Origin: Tetracentron sinense
Taxonomy: Eukaryota > Streptophyta > Magnoliopsida > Trochodendrales > Trochodendraceae
DNA length: 64,000 nt
Assembly (NCBI GenBank): GCA_015143295.1
Contig: CM026562.1
Location: forward strand, 14,784,041-14,848,040
Direction of reading: 5' to 3'
Under the pieces are notes generated by a model. It searched no databases. It had not been told where the DNA came from and saw only the letters and a program-made list of their open reading frames with translations. Positions 22,330 to 33,786 of this stretch are shown here, piece after piece (the stretch's first letter is position 1; each line of letters starts with the position of its first letter). Both the position numbers and the translations under genes were made by a program.

Positions 22330-22920
22330 AACATAGTTTCAAACCATTTCTTATGAGTTTCCATATGAAATACAAAACCTTATGAGTTCATATGAGAATC
22401 AAGTTTCTTTTGAGGTCTTTGAGCTTATGAGATTCAAGTACTTATGAGATCTTTGAACTTATGAAATCTTTGAGCTTATGAGACTTATAAGATTCCTTAT
22501 GAGATACCTTATGAAATTTCCTTATGAGCATCCTTAGGAGATTCCCTTATGAGCTTCCTTATGAGATTGATTTTGAGCCAAACCTTAGCACCGGTAAAAA
22601 GACTTATGAGCCGGATATGTAAATATCCTTCACCGAATACATAGAAGTGGGCTACCAAGATCCTTGACCAACCTTTCCCGTTCGCTTTATCAAAGGTCTT
22701 ATGAGATTCACTTTGAGCCAGGTAGGATATACCCTACCCTTGACCAACCCTTCCGTTTGGCTTTATCATTTCTTTTGAACTTGGTAGCTTATGAGTCTTA
22801 TAAATTCTTAGGAAACTTATGAATGCTTCGATAAACAGTTCTTATGAGAAAATCTTGGAGTCATGCGAGACTTATGAGCATTAGGGTACTTAGAAAACCA
22901 TAGAGTGCTTGTGAACATAA
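22330..22920. repeat. CTTATGAG-rich repeat slot in LTR C
   Basis: Degenerate units with CTTATGAGAT and CTTTGAGC. Two longer copies contain GGGCTACCAAGATCCTTGACC-like or ACCCTTGACCAACC sequence, resembling the minisatellite units of B. It occupies the minisatellite slot between donor and hairpin. Confidence 0.65.
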
Positions 22921-23252
22921 TAGTATGCTTAGAAACCTTAGAAATCTAACATTATAATTTCCATACAAGTAATAGCTTACAATCCATGAGAATTCATCCA
23001 AGAATAGCATCATAGAAAACCTGGTTTAACTTACAAGAATTGTTGCACCCCGGACTTTTCCATCTCTAAATGAATAAGTATATCGTAGTTGAATGGCCTT
23101 CCGCGTGGTCTAATTAATAAATAGGGGAGAAATTTGAAATTCCAAAATTTCAGAAATGTGCGTTTTCGAGAGACGAATCCAACGCAAGTTGAGTCGTCGA
23201 AATCGGACGAACGAGTCAAAAGATATGGCCAAAACAGTCGGGACCTACAGAG

Positions 23253-23438
23253 CACCGATCGCTCGGTCCAGTCAGCGATCAATCGGTCCAAAACCGATCA
23301 ATCGGTAGCTATCGCACGGTCAAAACTTTTGTATGGGGAAATTTTCCAAGAGTGAGTTTTTGACCGATCGATCGGTCAATAATACCGATCGCTCGGTAGG
23401 CAACCGATCGATCGGTCATAACCACCGATTGCTCGGTC
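23253..23438. repeat. Palindrome cluster in A' 5' LTR
   Basis: At least seven ACCGATCGATCGGT or ACCGATCGCTCGGT units in two sub-clusters flanking the TTGTATGGGGAAATTTTCCA block. The 3' LTR copy is at 30679-30864. Confidence 0.88.
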
Positions 23439-24280
23439 TTCGCGTTTTTGCAGAAATTTCAGTAAGGACGTTTTCGTCGCTTGGGTGTTAAACCCTTACC
23501 CATAAGGGTTTGCTCGACCCTTTGAGCCCTCATTCACAACCCTTAGACATTTTGAGAGCTAGAGAGTGAGAAGAAGAGGGTTTTGACCTAGGGTTTCCAT
23601 TGAGGAAGAAATCAAAGGGGTGGACCATCCTAGGTCGTCCTCAAACTTGTATTTGCTTCAAGTTCAAGGCTTGGATTCTCCAAATCCAACCTCAAGCTCG
23701 TGTGGAGTACCTCTTCCAAGCTAGGGCAGCGTTTCTACATCATCCTCAAGGATTTCTCTTTCCCTTTTCAAGGTTAGTACACTCTTCCTAGTTACTTTGG
23801 TAATAACCTAGGATTTTCCTAAGTAAATATGTGTTAGATCTTCCCCATTGCTCTCTTGTGTTGGTATATGCTAAATCCCTAAAACATAAACAAGGTAATA
23901 CAAACAAAGGGCAGAATGTATGAATGGATGAGGAGTGGAGGCGATTGGATGCCATGTTGTGATGTATTGAATGATGGAAAAATGATGGAAGGGCATATTA
24001 CGCATAATGAACACACCCCAAGTGTTTGATGAAATGTTCGAATGAGAAAATATGAAATAACTAAAGGTAAAAAGGTTGAATACCACATGTTTGATAGGAT
24101 GCATGAATAAACTAAGATTTGAAAGCATGAGTCACATAAATGTTCCCCATTTGGCAAGTTGTATGCATGTGTTTATTTCGCTTCTTAAATTCTCATGTGA
24201 GTTGGAAATTGTTAAAATGCTATATGTCATCATGATTTCACGATTGCTATGCATGTGCACATATGTAAATGGAGGATATT

Positions 24281-24680
24281 GTCAAGGAGGTTGGTAGCCC
24301 AGGGATGTGCGGGTGCTAACCCCTGGCTCATAAGTAAGGTATTGTACTGTCAAGGGGGTTGGTAGCCCAGGGATGTGCGGGTGCTAGCCTCTGGCTCATA
24401 AGTAAGGTATTGTACTGTCAAGGGGGGTGGTAGCCCAGGGATGTGCAGGTGCTAACCCCTGGCTCATAAGAAGTGTATTGTACTGTCAAGGAGGCTGGTA
24501 GCCCAGGGATGTGCGGGTGCTAGCCTCTGGCTCATAAGAAGTGTATTGTACTGTCAAGGGGGTTGGTAGCCCAGGGATGTGCGGGTGCTAACCCCTGGCT
24601 CATAAGAAAGGTATTGTACTGTCAAGGAGGTTGGTAGCCCAGGGATATGCGGGTGCTAACATCTGGCTCATAAGAAATAT
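24281..24680 (+). repeat. 68-bp minisatellite, 6 units (A' 5' LTR)
   Basis: Units start at 24281, 24349, 24417, 24485, 24553 and 24621, each with GTCAAGGGGGTTGGTAGCCC, GGGATGTGCGGGTGCTA and CCCTGGCTCATAAG. AGCCCAGGG and CCCCTGGCT can form a bulged stem in each unit. The 3' LTR copy (31707-32068) has lost one unit. Confidence 0.95.
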
Positions 24681-25332
24681 TGAAAGGACAACTCAAAGAG
24701 GAATTGTATGATGCATAGACATGTTTTAGTTTCATAATAATTATGACTTGATAAAATGTTTATGTATGAGGTTGCTAGAAATGATTATGAACTATACTCC
24801 TCCCATTACTTGTATATGATGTTGTTCGTTATTACCATTGTTAGTTAGAGGCTTGTACTCGCTGAGTATTCCATGCTCAGCCGTACTTTCATGTCGGCAG
24901 GTACCCGAGTCCCTCTCGACATTTGTGATCCGGGTCCTTGGATAGAGGAGGACTATGGCGAGGAGGAACCTTATGAGGATCTAGTAGTCGAGCCTCAGGC
25001 GGAGGCGAGAGACTTAGACCATTGTTCCCACGGGGGTGACTATTGAGCGAGACAGAGTTGTATTTTGTCTTTTGTATTTTGTTAGGTGGGCCTGTCCACC
25101 TTAGGCTTAGACGTGTTGTACATATGTTAAAATTGGAATACTGTTTTGGGACTTTAGAAAAAAAAAAGAGTTGGTTGCGCTTCCGCATTTTTATGTTTAG
25201 CTTCCGCGCTCTGATTATCATTGTATTAGTATTATATTTTGTCTTGTTCATTTCAGGATGGTTTGGCAGGTTTGTATGGTCCACCTAAAGTATCCCTAAA
25301 CTCCTAGGGAGTATTTTGGGGCGTGACAGAGG

Positions 25333-25344
25333 TGGTATCAGAGC
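25333..25344 (+). promoter_or_regulatory. A' primer binding site (tRNA-iMet)
   Basis: TGGTATCAGAGC lies 4 nt downstream of the 5' LTR end, complementary to the initiator-Met tRNA 3' end. Confidence 0.95.
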
Positions 25345-25670
25345 CTAGGCGTTAGAGTCCTTAGGGTCACTAGAACTGATACTATGATTGAACAAGGTCT
25401 TAGGCCACTAAGAGGAGTCGTATTCCAAGTATAGACTAATAACTTAGTCTTAGTCCATAACCGGTTGGAAAGCCAAACCGCACTTAGTAACCTACGCTAG
25501 AACACGAACGTATGCTTGTTGTTGCTGTGTATACCTTGAATGAATTGTCATATGCTCAATAAATGATAGGGATGCTAAAATTGTTATTAAATATTGTGCA
25601 ATTATTGAATTGTTGCTAAACATGTATCCAAGTTAGACTCATGTGGTACTGTCGTTCTCAGGATCACATC
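25345..25670 (+). other. A' untranslated leader
   Basis: About 330 nt without an ORF. GTCGTTCTCAG ends at 25661, the same acceptor-like site as in B, 9 nt before the gag start position. Confidence 0.6.
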
Positions 25671-26924
25671 TTGAGACGCGATGCTTGGGGTCGCGGATAC
25701 AATACGAGGGGAAATGGAAGTGATGCCCCTTCCGGTGACGAGCAACCTGATTTTGCCCAAGCTTTTGCATCTATAGCCGAGACTTTGGCTATGTTAGCAG
25801 CAAGGCCGGTTGCTGTTACTCCTTCTACACCTCCGCCACCTCCGGCACACCATGCTTCAGGATTGGAGGCATTTAGGAGATTACGTCCTCCTACCTTTTT
25901 TGGTACTACTGACCCCATGGTCGCCGAGGCATGGGTGATGCAATTGGAAAAGATTTTTAGAGCGCTCCACTGCACGGATGAACAGAGAGTGGACTGGGCC
26001 ACCTTCGTGATGGAAGGTGCGGCCGAGCATTGGTGGAGAGCCGCACAGAGACAGAGGGAGTCCACCAGGGCGGGGGAGCCGTGGACATGGCCAGAATTTT
26101 TGGATGTCTTCTATAAGCAGTATTTTCCAGCAGCTGTCAAAGAACAGAAGGAGATTGAATTCATGACTCTTGAACAAGGAGAGTTGAGTGTGGCCGATTA
26201 TGAGGCTACCTTCGTGGAGTTATCGAGATTCGTACCTCACCTAATTGCATCACAGCATATGCGAGTCAGGAAATTTGAGCGGGGATTGAAACCCTCCATT
26301 AGAGACAAGGTCTCGATGTTCCAGGTGGCTACCTGGGGAGAGGTTGTGAGCAAGGCGAAACTTGCAGAGAAGAATTCGGAAGAATTCTTCAAGAGAAGGG
26401 ATATGACTCGAGGCCAGTCGAGTAGTTCGGGGTCGGCAGAGAAGAGGGTTAGGACAGCCCCATATCAGGCATCCAGGCTGATACGGTCACAGAGGCCTCC
26501 CTTGACATCACAGGTATCTCGGCCTACCACTACACCGGTACCTCGTCCCACACTTTCACAGGCCACCCGATATGTTCCACCTTCATCCTCATCAGCATTT
26601 GAGGAGTGCTCCTATTGTGGTCGGAGTCACCGGATTGGTGAATGTCAAAGGATTTCGGGTGGGTGCTTTCACTGTGGAGATGTGAATCACATGGTCAGGG
26701 ATTGCCCACACAGGTAGCTGCAGCCTATCCAACCCCAGGGGAGTAGGCCCCCAGTTCGACAGGATTCCCATCCGGGATCCTCACAGGCTTCTGCGTCTAG
26801 GCCTTCACGACCCACACCGTCCACTCCACCGCCTCGTAGGGCAAACCAGGGTCAGGTTTTTGCCTTATCGGAACAGGATGCACGTGCATCTGACGATGTC
26901 ATGCAAGGTACGCTATCATGCTAA
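25671..26924 (+). pseudogene. gag: A' gag (start changed, one stop)
   Basis: The position of the B start codon is TTG here (25671); the only in-frame ATG is upstream at 25641, inside the leader. The protein runs LRRDAWGRGYNTRGNG, capsid region with FVMEGAAEHWWRAA and FLDVFYKQYFPAAVKEQKE, then a basic and Pro-rich linker and one CCHC knuckle ([14 protein letters not shown]). A stop at 26715-26717, right after the knuckle, breaks it. The frame then continues to VMQ and, if unspliced, to a stop at 26922-26924 inside the putative intron. Confidence 0.92.
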
Positions 26925-27043
26925 AGTTTCGAGTTGTAATTGGCTGTTATTATGTAATGTGATTGCTTATATGTATGACATGCTACCTATACTTATGTGT
27001 TATTGCGTGAAATCTATTAACGTGAATTTAATTAATCACACAG
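26908..27043 (+). other. Putative 136-bp intron between A' gag and pol
   Basis: CAAG|GTACGCTATC at the left and AATCACACAG|GCGCGTTA at the right. Removal joins VMQ to [12 protein letters not shown] in phase 1. The length is identical to the B segment while the interior sequence differs. T/A-rich with a CTATTAAC branch-point-like motif 25-30 nt from the 3' end. In this copy the pol frame happens to be open through the segment, which is why a long ORF can be drawn from 26860. Confidence 0.75.
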
Positions 27044-30000
27044 GCGCGTTATTAGTGAATGAATGCCTAGCCCGAGTGTTGATCGACACAGGATCCACTC
27101 ATTCCTTTGTATCGCCTAGCTTTGCGAAAGGATTTCCAACCAAGTCCAGTCAGTTGAAGCATGAATTAACCATCTCCACACCGCTCGGCAAGTCAGTGGA
27201 CACGGACCATATATACAGGGACTGTGTAGTCCAAGTGGGACAGAATGAGTTGTTAGCCGACCTCATCATCCTGGACTTCCAAGACTTAGATTTCGATGTC
27301 ATACTTGGTATGGATTGGCTATCGGCTCACCACGGACATGTGGCATGTTTCGAGAAGATGGTGAACTTTGAGCTGATGGGAGTTAAGCCATTTCACTTTC
27401 GAGGGTTGAGGGAAAGAGACATTGCTCGCCTCACAGCTTTGAGCTTAGCAAACCCAGAAGCACAGAACTCCTCGGTCATTCCGGTCGTGAGTGAGTTCTT
27501 GGATGTGTTTCCGGAGGAACTTCTCGGATTGCCTCCGGATCGGGAGATTGAGTTCGCTATAGAGCTTACTCCAGGCACTGCTCCGATTTCAAGGGCACCA
27601 TATAGAATGGCCCCAATAGAGCTTGAGGAATTAAAGAAGCAAATTGAGGAGTTACAACAACTTGGTTTCATCCAACCAAGTGTGTCACCATGGGGAGCTC
27701 CGGTCCTCTTTGTGAAAAAGAAAGACAGGTCAATGAGAATGTGCATAGATTACCAGCAGTTGAACAAGATAACTATTAAGAATCGTTATCCTTTGCCTCG
27801 GATAGACGACTTGTTTGACCAACTGAAGGGAGCGAGATTTTTCTCTAAGATTGATCTTAGATCAGGGTATCATCAGTTAAAGATCAAGGCGGCAGATGTT
27901 CCGAAGTCGGCTTTCAGGACTCGGTATGGGCACTACGAGTTCCTTGTCATGCCTTTTGGACTAACGAATGCACCGGCGGCGTTCATGGATTTGATGAACC
28001 GGGTGTTCCGATCGTACTTGGATCGATGTGTGATTGTGTTCATAGATGACATTTTGGTGTATTCCCAGACATGGGAAGATTATGCACGAGACCTTCGTCT
28101 TGCTCTGGAGATGTTGAGAGAGCACAGACTATACGCTAAGTTAAGCAAGTGCGAATTTTGGTTGGAGAAGGTGGCGTTCCTAGGCCACGTAGTGTCGGCT
28201 GAGGGCATTTCTGTTGACCTGGCAAAGATAGAGGCAGTTATGAGATGGGAGAGACCCAAGAGCGTCACGGAGATACGTAGTTTTCTCGGGCTGGCAGGCT
28301 ACTATCGGAGATTTGTGGAGGGATTCTCCAGTTTGGCTGCACCTCTCACTTACTTGACGAGGAAGAATGCCAAGTTTAGTTGGAGCGACAAATGCGAAGT
28401 GAGTTTTCAGGAGTTGAAGAAACGCCTCACCACGGCCCCCGTCTTTACTGTGCCATCCGGGAGTGGTGGTTTTGTGGTTTACAGTGATGCCTCGCATGTG
28501 GGGTTGGGATGTGTACTTATGCAGCACGGCAAAGTCATCGCTTACGCGTCTAGGCAATTGAAAGAGCATGAGAAGAATTATCCCACTCACGATTTAGAGC
28601 TCGCCGCAGTTGTGTTTGCCTTGAAGATTTGGCGACATTATCTCTATGGGGAACAGTTCGACGTATTCACGGATCATAAAAGCTTGAAGTACCTGTTCTC
28701 CCAAAAGGAATTGAATTTAAGGCAGAGGAGATGGGTAGAGTTTTTGAAAGACTACGAATGTTCCATTCAATATCATCCGGGCAAGGCGAACGTTGTAGCC
28801 GATGCTCTTAGCCGGAAGCCCACTGGACTTTTGGCGCACATGATGCTGAGGGAATGGAGATTGTTAGAAGATGCATCCAACCTCGACATCAGTTTTAGTC
28901 TCCCTACTTTTGGGCCAGTAATGGCTAACATCACAGTTAGGCCATATATCCTAAGCATGACCAGGGAGTTGCAGGGAATGGATGCTGAGCTACTGTCTTA
29001 CCGAGACCAGTCAGTTAAAAGTGGCAGCAAGGATTTTGCGGTGAGGGATGATGGAATTATCACTTTCAAGGGAAGAGTATGTGTCCCAGCCGATGAGAAG
29101 CTTAAGCGAGAAAATTTGTACGAGGCTCACCGGTCCAAGTACACCGTTCACCCCGGGGGTACCAAGATGTATAGGGACTTGAAGAAGCACTTTTGGTGGC
29201 GGAACATGAAGCGAGAAATAGCAGAGTACGTGTCCCGATGCTTGGTGTGCCAACAAGTCAAGGCCGAGCACAGGAGACCGGCGGGTCTGTTACAGTCTCT
29301 CCCTATTCCCGAGTGGAAATGGGAACATATCTCTATGGACTTCATCGTGGGGTTGCCAAAGACAGTTAAAAAGACTGATGCGATATGGGTTGTGGTTGAC
29401 AAACTCACGAAGTCCGCCCATTTCTTACCGTACCGGACTACATTCAACTCAAATCAGTTAGCGGCCTTGTACATCAAAGAGATAGTCCGATTGCACGGAG
29501 TGCCAGTGAGCATTGTCTCAGACCGGGATCCAAGGTTCACATCCAGGTTTTGGAGAAGTTTTCAGGATGCCATGGGTTCCCGACTAGACTTTAGCACGGC
29601 CTTCCATCCACAGACGGATGGGCAAACCGAGCGAGTGAATCAGATTATTGAAGACATGCTCCGTGCATGTATGCTAGACTTCAAGGGAAGTTGGGAGGAT
29701 CCCTACCTTTGGTGGAATTCACCTACAACAATAGTTACCAGGCAAGCATACAGATGGCACCCTTTGAGGCTTTGTACGGAAGGAGTTGTAGATCTCCGTT
29801 GTATTGGGATGAAGTGGGAGAAAGAAAAATTTTGGGCCCCGAGTTGATTGAACAAACTGCGGATAGAGTTAAGCTCATCCAGGAAAGGTTGAAGACCGCA
29901 CAAGACCGACAGAAAAGCTATGCCGACAACCGAATGAGGGATCTTGAATATCGAGTTAGTGACTTTGTTTTTGTTAAGATTTCACCAACCAAGGGAGTTA

Positions 30001-30374
30001 TGAGATTCGGGAAAAGAGGAAAGCTTAGCTCGAGATATGTGGGTCCATTCGAGATCATTACTCAAGTTGGTGAGGTAGCTTACCGAGTTGCCTTGCCCGC
30101 TCACATGGTGGCGATCCACAACGTATTTCACATCTCCATGCTTCGAAAGTATATCCTGGATCCTTCTCATGTTATCGAGCTTGATCCGATAGAGATCCGA
30201 GAGGACCTCACCCTAGTTGAACAACCGGTGCAGATCTTGGATAGGCGAGATCAAGTCTTGCGCAACAAGACCGTTCCCTTGGTCTTGGTAAGATGGCAAC
30301 ACCATTCAAGGGAGGAAGCTACTTGGGAACGAGAAGCCGAAGTACGAGAAAAGTACCCTCATTTATTTGTTTAA
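27044..30374 (+). pseudogene. pol: A' pol: PR-RT-RNaseH-INT-chromodomain (one frameshift)
   Basis: Protease [10 protein letters not shown] (Asp codon at 27085); RT with DLRSGYHQ and FIDDILVYS (near 28040); RNase H with [12 protein letters not shown] and [18 protein letters not shown]; integrase zinc region ([22 protein letters not shown]), core residues in [15 protein letters not shown] and [10 protein letters not shown]; and a chromodomain near 30215-30370 (LRNKTVPLVLVRW..EEATWE). A one-base loss near 29700, after FKGSWED, shifts the frame inside integrase; the remainder is open to 30374. Otherwise intact. Close in sequence to B pol. Confidence 0.95.
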
Positions 30375-30452
30375 GGCCTTGACATTCCCTTGTATTTTGT
30401 TATAGTTTTACGCATGTATGTATCGTCCAAATTTCGGGGACGAAATTTTTGT

Positions 30453-30465
30453 AAGGGGGGGAGAA
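30453..30465 (+). promoter_or_regulatory. A' polypurine tract
   Basis: AAGGGGGGGAGAA directly before the 3' LTR, the plus-strand primer site. Confidence 0.93.
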
Positions 30466-32707
30466 TGTAGCACCCCGGACTTTTCCATCTTTAAATGAAT
30501 AAGTATTTCGTAGTTGAATGGCCTTCCGCGTGGTCTAATTAATAAATAGCGGAGAAATTTGAAATTCCGAAACATCAGAAATATGCGTTTTCGAGAGACG
30601 AATCCAACGCAAGTTGAATCGTCGAAATCGGACGAACGAGTCAAAAGATATGGCCAAAACAGTCGGGACCTACAGAGCACCGATCGCTCGGTCCAGTCAG
30701 TGATCGATCGGTCCAAAACCGATCGATCAGTAGCTATCGCACGGTCAAAACTTTTGTATGGGGAAATTTTCCAGAGAGTGAGTTTTTGACCGATCGATTG
30801 GTCAATAACACCGATCGCTCGGTAGGCAACCGATCGATCGGTCATAACCACCGATCGCTCGGTCTTCGCGTTTTTGCAGAAATTTCAGTAAGGATGTTTT
30901 CGTCTTTTGGGTGTTAAACCCTTACCCATAAGGGTTTGCTCGACCCTTTGAGCCCTCATTCACAACCCTTAGACATTTTGAGAGCTAGAGAGTGAGAAGA
31001 AGAGGGTTTTGACCTAGGGTTTCCATTGAGGAAGAAATCAAAGGGGTGGACCATCCTAGGTCATCCTCAAACTTGGATTTGCTTCAAGTTCAAGGCTTGG
31101 ATTCTCCAAATCCAACCTCAAGCTCGTGTGGAGTACCTCTTCCAAGCTAGGGCAGCGTTTCTACATCATCCTCAAGGATTTCTCTTTCCCTTTTCAAGGT
31201 TAGTACACTCTTCCTAGTTACTTTGGTAATAACCTAGGATTTTCCTAAGTAAATATGTGTTAGATCTTCCTCATTGCTCTCTTGTGTTGGTCTATGCTAA
31301 ATCCCTAAAACATAAACAAGGTAATACAAACAAAGGGCGGAATGTATGAATGGATGAGGAGTGGAGGCGATTGGATGTCATGTTGTGATGTATTGAATGA
31401 TGGAAAAATGATGGAAGGGCATATTACGCATAATGAACACACCCCAAGTGTTTGATGAAATGTTCGAATGAGAAAATATGAAATAACTAAAGATAAAAAG
31501 GTTGAATACCACATGTTTGATAGGATGCATGAATAAACTAAGATTTGAAAGCATGAGTCACATAAATGTTCCCCATTTGGCAAGTTGTATGCATGTGTTT
31601 ATTTCGCTTCTTAAATTCTCATGTGAGTTGGAAATTGTTAAAATGCTATATGTCATCATGATTTCACGATTGCTATGCACGTGCACATATGTAAATGGAG
31701 GATATTGTCAAGGAGGTTGGTAGCCCAGGGATGTGCGGGTGCTAACCCCTGGCTCATAAGTAAGGTATTGTACTGTCAAGGGGGTTGGTAGCCCAGGGAT
31801 GTGCGGGTGCTAGCCTCTGGCTCATAAGTAAGGTATTGTAGGTGCTAACCCCTGGCTCATAAGAAGTGTATTGTACTGTCAAGGAGGCTGGTAGCCCAGG
31901 GATGTGCGGGTGCTAGCCTCTGGCTCATAAGAAGTGTATTGTACTGTCAAGGGGGTTGGTAGCCCAGGGATGTGCGGGTGCTAACCCCTGGCTCATAAGA
32001 AAGGTATTGTACTGTCAAGGAGGTTGGTAGCCCAGGGATATGCGGGTGCTAACCTCTGGCTCATAAGAAATATTGAAAGGACAACTCAAAGAGGAATTGT
32101 ATGATGCATAGACATGTTTTAGTTTCATAATAATTATGACTTGATAAAATGTTTATGTATGAGGTTGCTAGAAATGATTATGAACTATACTCCTCCCATT
32201 ACTTGTATATGATGTTGTTCGTTATTACCATTGTTAGTTAAGGGCTTGTACTCGCTGAGTATTCCATGCTCAGCCGTACTTTCATGTCGGCAGGTACCCG
32301 AGTCCCTCTCGACATTTGTGATCCGGGTCCTTGGATAGAGGAGGACTATGGCGAGGAGGAACCTTATGAGGATCTAGTAGTCGAGCCTCAGGCGGAGGCG
32401 AGAGACTTAGACCATTGTCCCCACGGGGGTGACTATTGAGCGAGACAGAGTTGTATTTTGTTAGGTGGGCCTATCCACCTTAGGCTTAGACGTGTTGTAC
32501 ATATGTTAAAATTGGAATACTGTTTTGGGACTTTAGAAAAAAAAAAGAGTTGGTTGCGCTTCCGCATTTTTATGTTTAGCTTCCGCGCTCTGATTATCAT
32601 TGTATTAGTATTATATTTTGTCTTGTTCATTTCAGGATGGTTTGGCAGGTTTGTATGGTCCACCTAAAGTATCCCTAAACTCCTAGGGGGTATTTTGGGG
32701 CGTGACA
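30466..32707 (+). repeat. A' 3' LTR
   Basis: 2242 bp; near-identical to the 5' LTR. It lacks part of one minisatellite unit and a 14-bp segment flanked by ATTTTGT repeats near 32455. Palindromes at 30679-30864, donor-like site at 31199, hairpin at 32254. Confidence 0.95.
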
Positions 32708-33050
32708 AGAATCATGGTAGTTAGTTAGTAGAGTGTAGTTACCTTTTAGAAGAACCTAAAACTTCGAAAAGAACTCCTTGAAAGCAAGGTTCAAGTTTGG
32801 AAATCCTCCAAGTATGAGAAGGAAACACCTTCTTGTTGAGAAATCAACTCAAAAACAAGTCCTCCAAGCTTTCCTTCCTTCTTCTCCTTCCTCTCCTTCT
32901 TTCTCTTTAACTTTCACCCAAAAATTTCTTCTTAGGGTTCTAAGAACTCTAGACCACGAAATGGCCTTATATATGCATTAAGGGTGAGGCCAAAGACCCT
33001 TGCACCCCTAAAATATCCTAAGAGGGTGGCTATAAGGCAAAACAGACACC

Positions 33051-33206
33051 ACCGATCGATCGGTCATGAGGATCGATCGATCAGTTGAAAAACCCTTCTC
33101 TGTCTAAAAACACCATACAAAATATAACCTGACCGATTGATTGGTTATGGGCACCGGTCGATCAGTAGGGGACGAATCGATCGGTCACAAAACCGGTCAA
33201 TCGGTT
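33051..33206. repeat. Palindrome cluster in LTR C
   Basis: ACCGATCGATCGGT, GATCGATCGATCAG, ACCGGTCGATCAG and related decayed units. It lies upstream, in sense, of the TATA box at 32965-32978. Confidence 0.8.
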
Positions 33207-33786
33207 CTTCTGGGTTTTTGCCTGATTTTTCTCATCTTTCAATACTTCAAACTTTTCCAGCACTTTGCATTTAACCCATTTGAACCTTGGAACCATTCTT
33301 AAGACTTTAACTGACTTTAAAATGCATTATCCTTCACATAGAAAAGCCATTCCCTTTATCATTGAGATTCAACCAATACTTTACAATTTTCATCGAGCTT
33401 CATATACTATTCATGGCACTATTCACCGTGCATGAACATCAAGAACTGGGGTTCTACATCTTCACTCTTAGTTTTTGTTTGATCTTGAATAATATCAGAA
33501 CCAATCTTGTAAAAGAAAGGATCTTGAATTCAAGAGAAAAATAAAAGATCATGGAGCTTGGATTAGAAGGGCCAATAGCTTCCATTGGAGAAAAGCTTTA
33601 AATAAAAAGAAGGTTTGTGTGAATCGCGAATGTGACTTTTTCACTTGCAAAGTTTTGCGGGTATCATTTTGTCCTTCAAATCATGAAAACGATTTTTCTA
33701 TATCAAAGTTGCGAAGGTAATTGTTTTTATCCTTTATTGAATAAAATCAATTAGAACTATAGTTAGATCTTGGGATTCGATGTATG

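Larger units (their letters stand above)
23041..25328 (+). repeat. A' 5' LTR
   Basis: Starts TGTTGCACCCC (the 3' copy has TGTAGCACCCC). Contains palindromes 23253-23438, donor-like site 23773, minisatellite 24281-24680, hairpin 24861, and ends at GGCGTGACA. Confidence 0.95.
23041..32707 (+). mobile_element. A': full-length Tekay/Del chromovirus inserted in LTR C
   Basis: TSD AGAAT (23036-23040 and 32708-32712). LTRs are 23041-25328 (2288 bp) and 30466-32707 (2242 bp), almost identical except for a lost minisatellite segment and a 14-bp loss in the 3' copy. A tRNA-iMet primer site, gag, the 136-bp putative intron, pol and a purine tract follow in order. Sister to B: the same protein family, the same minisatellite and the same LTR ends (TGTAGCACCCC, GGGGCGTGACA). 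Innermost level of a five-deep nest, hence the youngest in that chain. Lesions: no ATG at the gag position used in B, one gag stop, one pol frameshift. Confidence 0.96.
21822..33458 (-). mobile_element. C: solo LTR of a Tekay-type element, split by A'
   Basis: Reads TATCGCGACCC to GGGGTTCTACA on plus, with TSD TCTTC (21817-21821 and 33459-33463). The terminal dinucleotide at the left end is TA instead of TG, a point change. LTR sequence is 21822-23040 and 32713-33458, about 1.97 kb. In sense: palindromes at 33206-33051, a strong TATA box (GCATATATAAGG, near 32965-32978), donor-like AAAAG|GTAACTAC at 32742, CTTATGAG repeats and the hairpin at 22235. Inserted about 75 bp downstream of the E1 TATA box. 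Confidence 0.9.
20121..33786 (+). mobile_element. E1: LTR-like sequence, split by solo LTR C
   Basis: Starts TTAGACATATATGCCCAGAA. It is homologous over its length, at low identity, to E2 (33787-35992): both carry the start motif, an AGATAT..TTCC.GTTCCTT block, AT-rich repeats, and a TATA box (CCTATATATAC at 21734; E2 has TCTATAAATA at 35551). They also end in similar GTTAGATCT..GGAT sequences. Own sequence is 20121-21821 plus 33464-33786. No ORF, primer site or purine tract was found and no TSD is visible, so class and ends are uncertain. Confidence 0.5.

Noticed and set aside
24281..24680. Centromeric or other satellite array
   Set aside because: The 68-bp repeat has only 5-6 units and is confined to the LTRs of A' and, as a 69-bp variant, B.
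26860..27043. Programmed ribosomal frameshift joining gag and pol
   Set aside because: Possible for A' alone, but in sister element B the frames do not overlap, while intron-like borders are kept in both.
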